A stretch of 6,447 bases of DNA from Bacteroidales bacterium (GTDB lineage: Bacteria; Bacteroidota; Bacteroidia; Bacteroidales; SMBSF39). Shown here one piece after another: positions 6,411 to 6,447 of the stretch (position 1 is the stretch's first letter; the number at the start of each line of letters is the position of its first letter). The notes under the pieces were generated by a model that worked only from the letters and a program-made list of their open reading frames with translations, had not been told where the DNA came from and did not search any database. The DNA lies in contig JAIOSH010000046.1 of the NCBI GenBank assembly GCA_021107685.1, positions 1-6,447 of the forward strand. The letters run 5' to 3'. The position numbers and the translations under genes were made by a program.

Positions 6411-6438
6411 TATTGATAATTGATTATTGTCTATTGAT
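6411..6438 (+). repeat. Four tandem 7-base units (consensus TATTGAT)
   Basis: TATTGAT (6411-6417), AATTGAT (6418-6424), TATTGTC (6425-6431) and TATTGAT (6432-6438) are direct tandem copies near the window edge, so the array may continue outside. The phase differs from the 6304-6380 array. No coding frame or RNA gene is seen here. Confidence 0.6.
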
Positions 6439-6447
6439 TGTTATAAA

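Overview
The window is AT-rich and looks like a piece of a Bacteroidota chromosome, probably from a free-living or environmental Bacteroidales-like lineage. Four things support this: the promoter elements fit the Bacteroidota pattern (TTTG, about 19 bases, TAnnTTTG); one secreted enzyme ends in a type A sorting domain of the type IX secretion system (T9SS); the large secreted protein has a C-terminal module I associate with this phylum; and the short membrane protein resembles a Bacteroidota DUF2784-like family.

Layout. (a) 1-1889, +: the 3' part of an RHS/YD-repeat protein whose start lies outside the window. About 14 YD repeats are followed by a tail without the usual RHS core and then a cysteine/histidine-rich C-terminus. 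(b) 1961-4195, +: a secreted multidomain protein, with a fibronectin-III-like fold apparently split by an inserted domain, a MAM/jelly-roll-like domain, a conserved C-terminal module and two dockerin-like calcium-binding loops. It has a clear Shine-Dalgarno sequence, which is unusual in this phylum. (c) 4196-4485: a gene-free stretch with two related promoters and a hairpin-forming repeat remnant. (d) 4486-5769, +: a secreted endonuclease/exonuclease/phosphatase-family enzyme with all catalytic motifs and a T9SS sorting domain. (e) 5781-5844: a tandem array of an 8-base unit. (f) 5838-6218, -: a small membrane protein, convergent with (d). (g) 6219-6447: no gene, but degenerate arrays of 7-base units.

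How the genes fit together. The three + strand genes all encode surface or exported products (RHS-type, adhesin-like and nuclease-like), so the segment looks like a cell-envelope/secretome region rather than one pathway. The nuclease has its own promoter. No immunity gene follows the RHS tail. The membrane-protein gene is transcribed separately.

The least ordinary signal is in the non-coding DNA. Short-period tandem arrays (8-base and 7-base units) occupy the gaps. One supplies the stop codon of the membrane-protein gene, and the same 8-base unit appears inside the coding sequence of the large secreted protein. Two copies of the same promoter sequence, differing by a 5-base repeat unit, lie upstream of the nuclease. 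I see no CRISPR array, tRNA, rRNA, transposase or obvious complete defence system.
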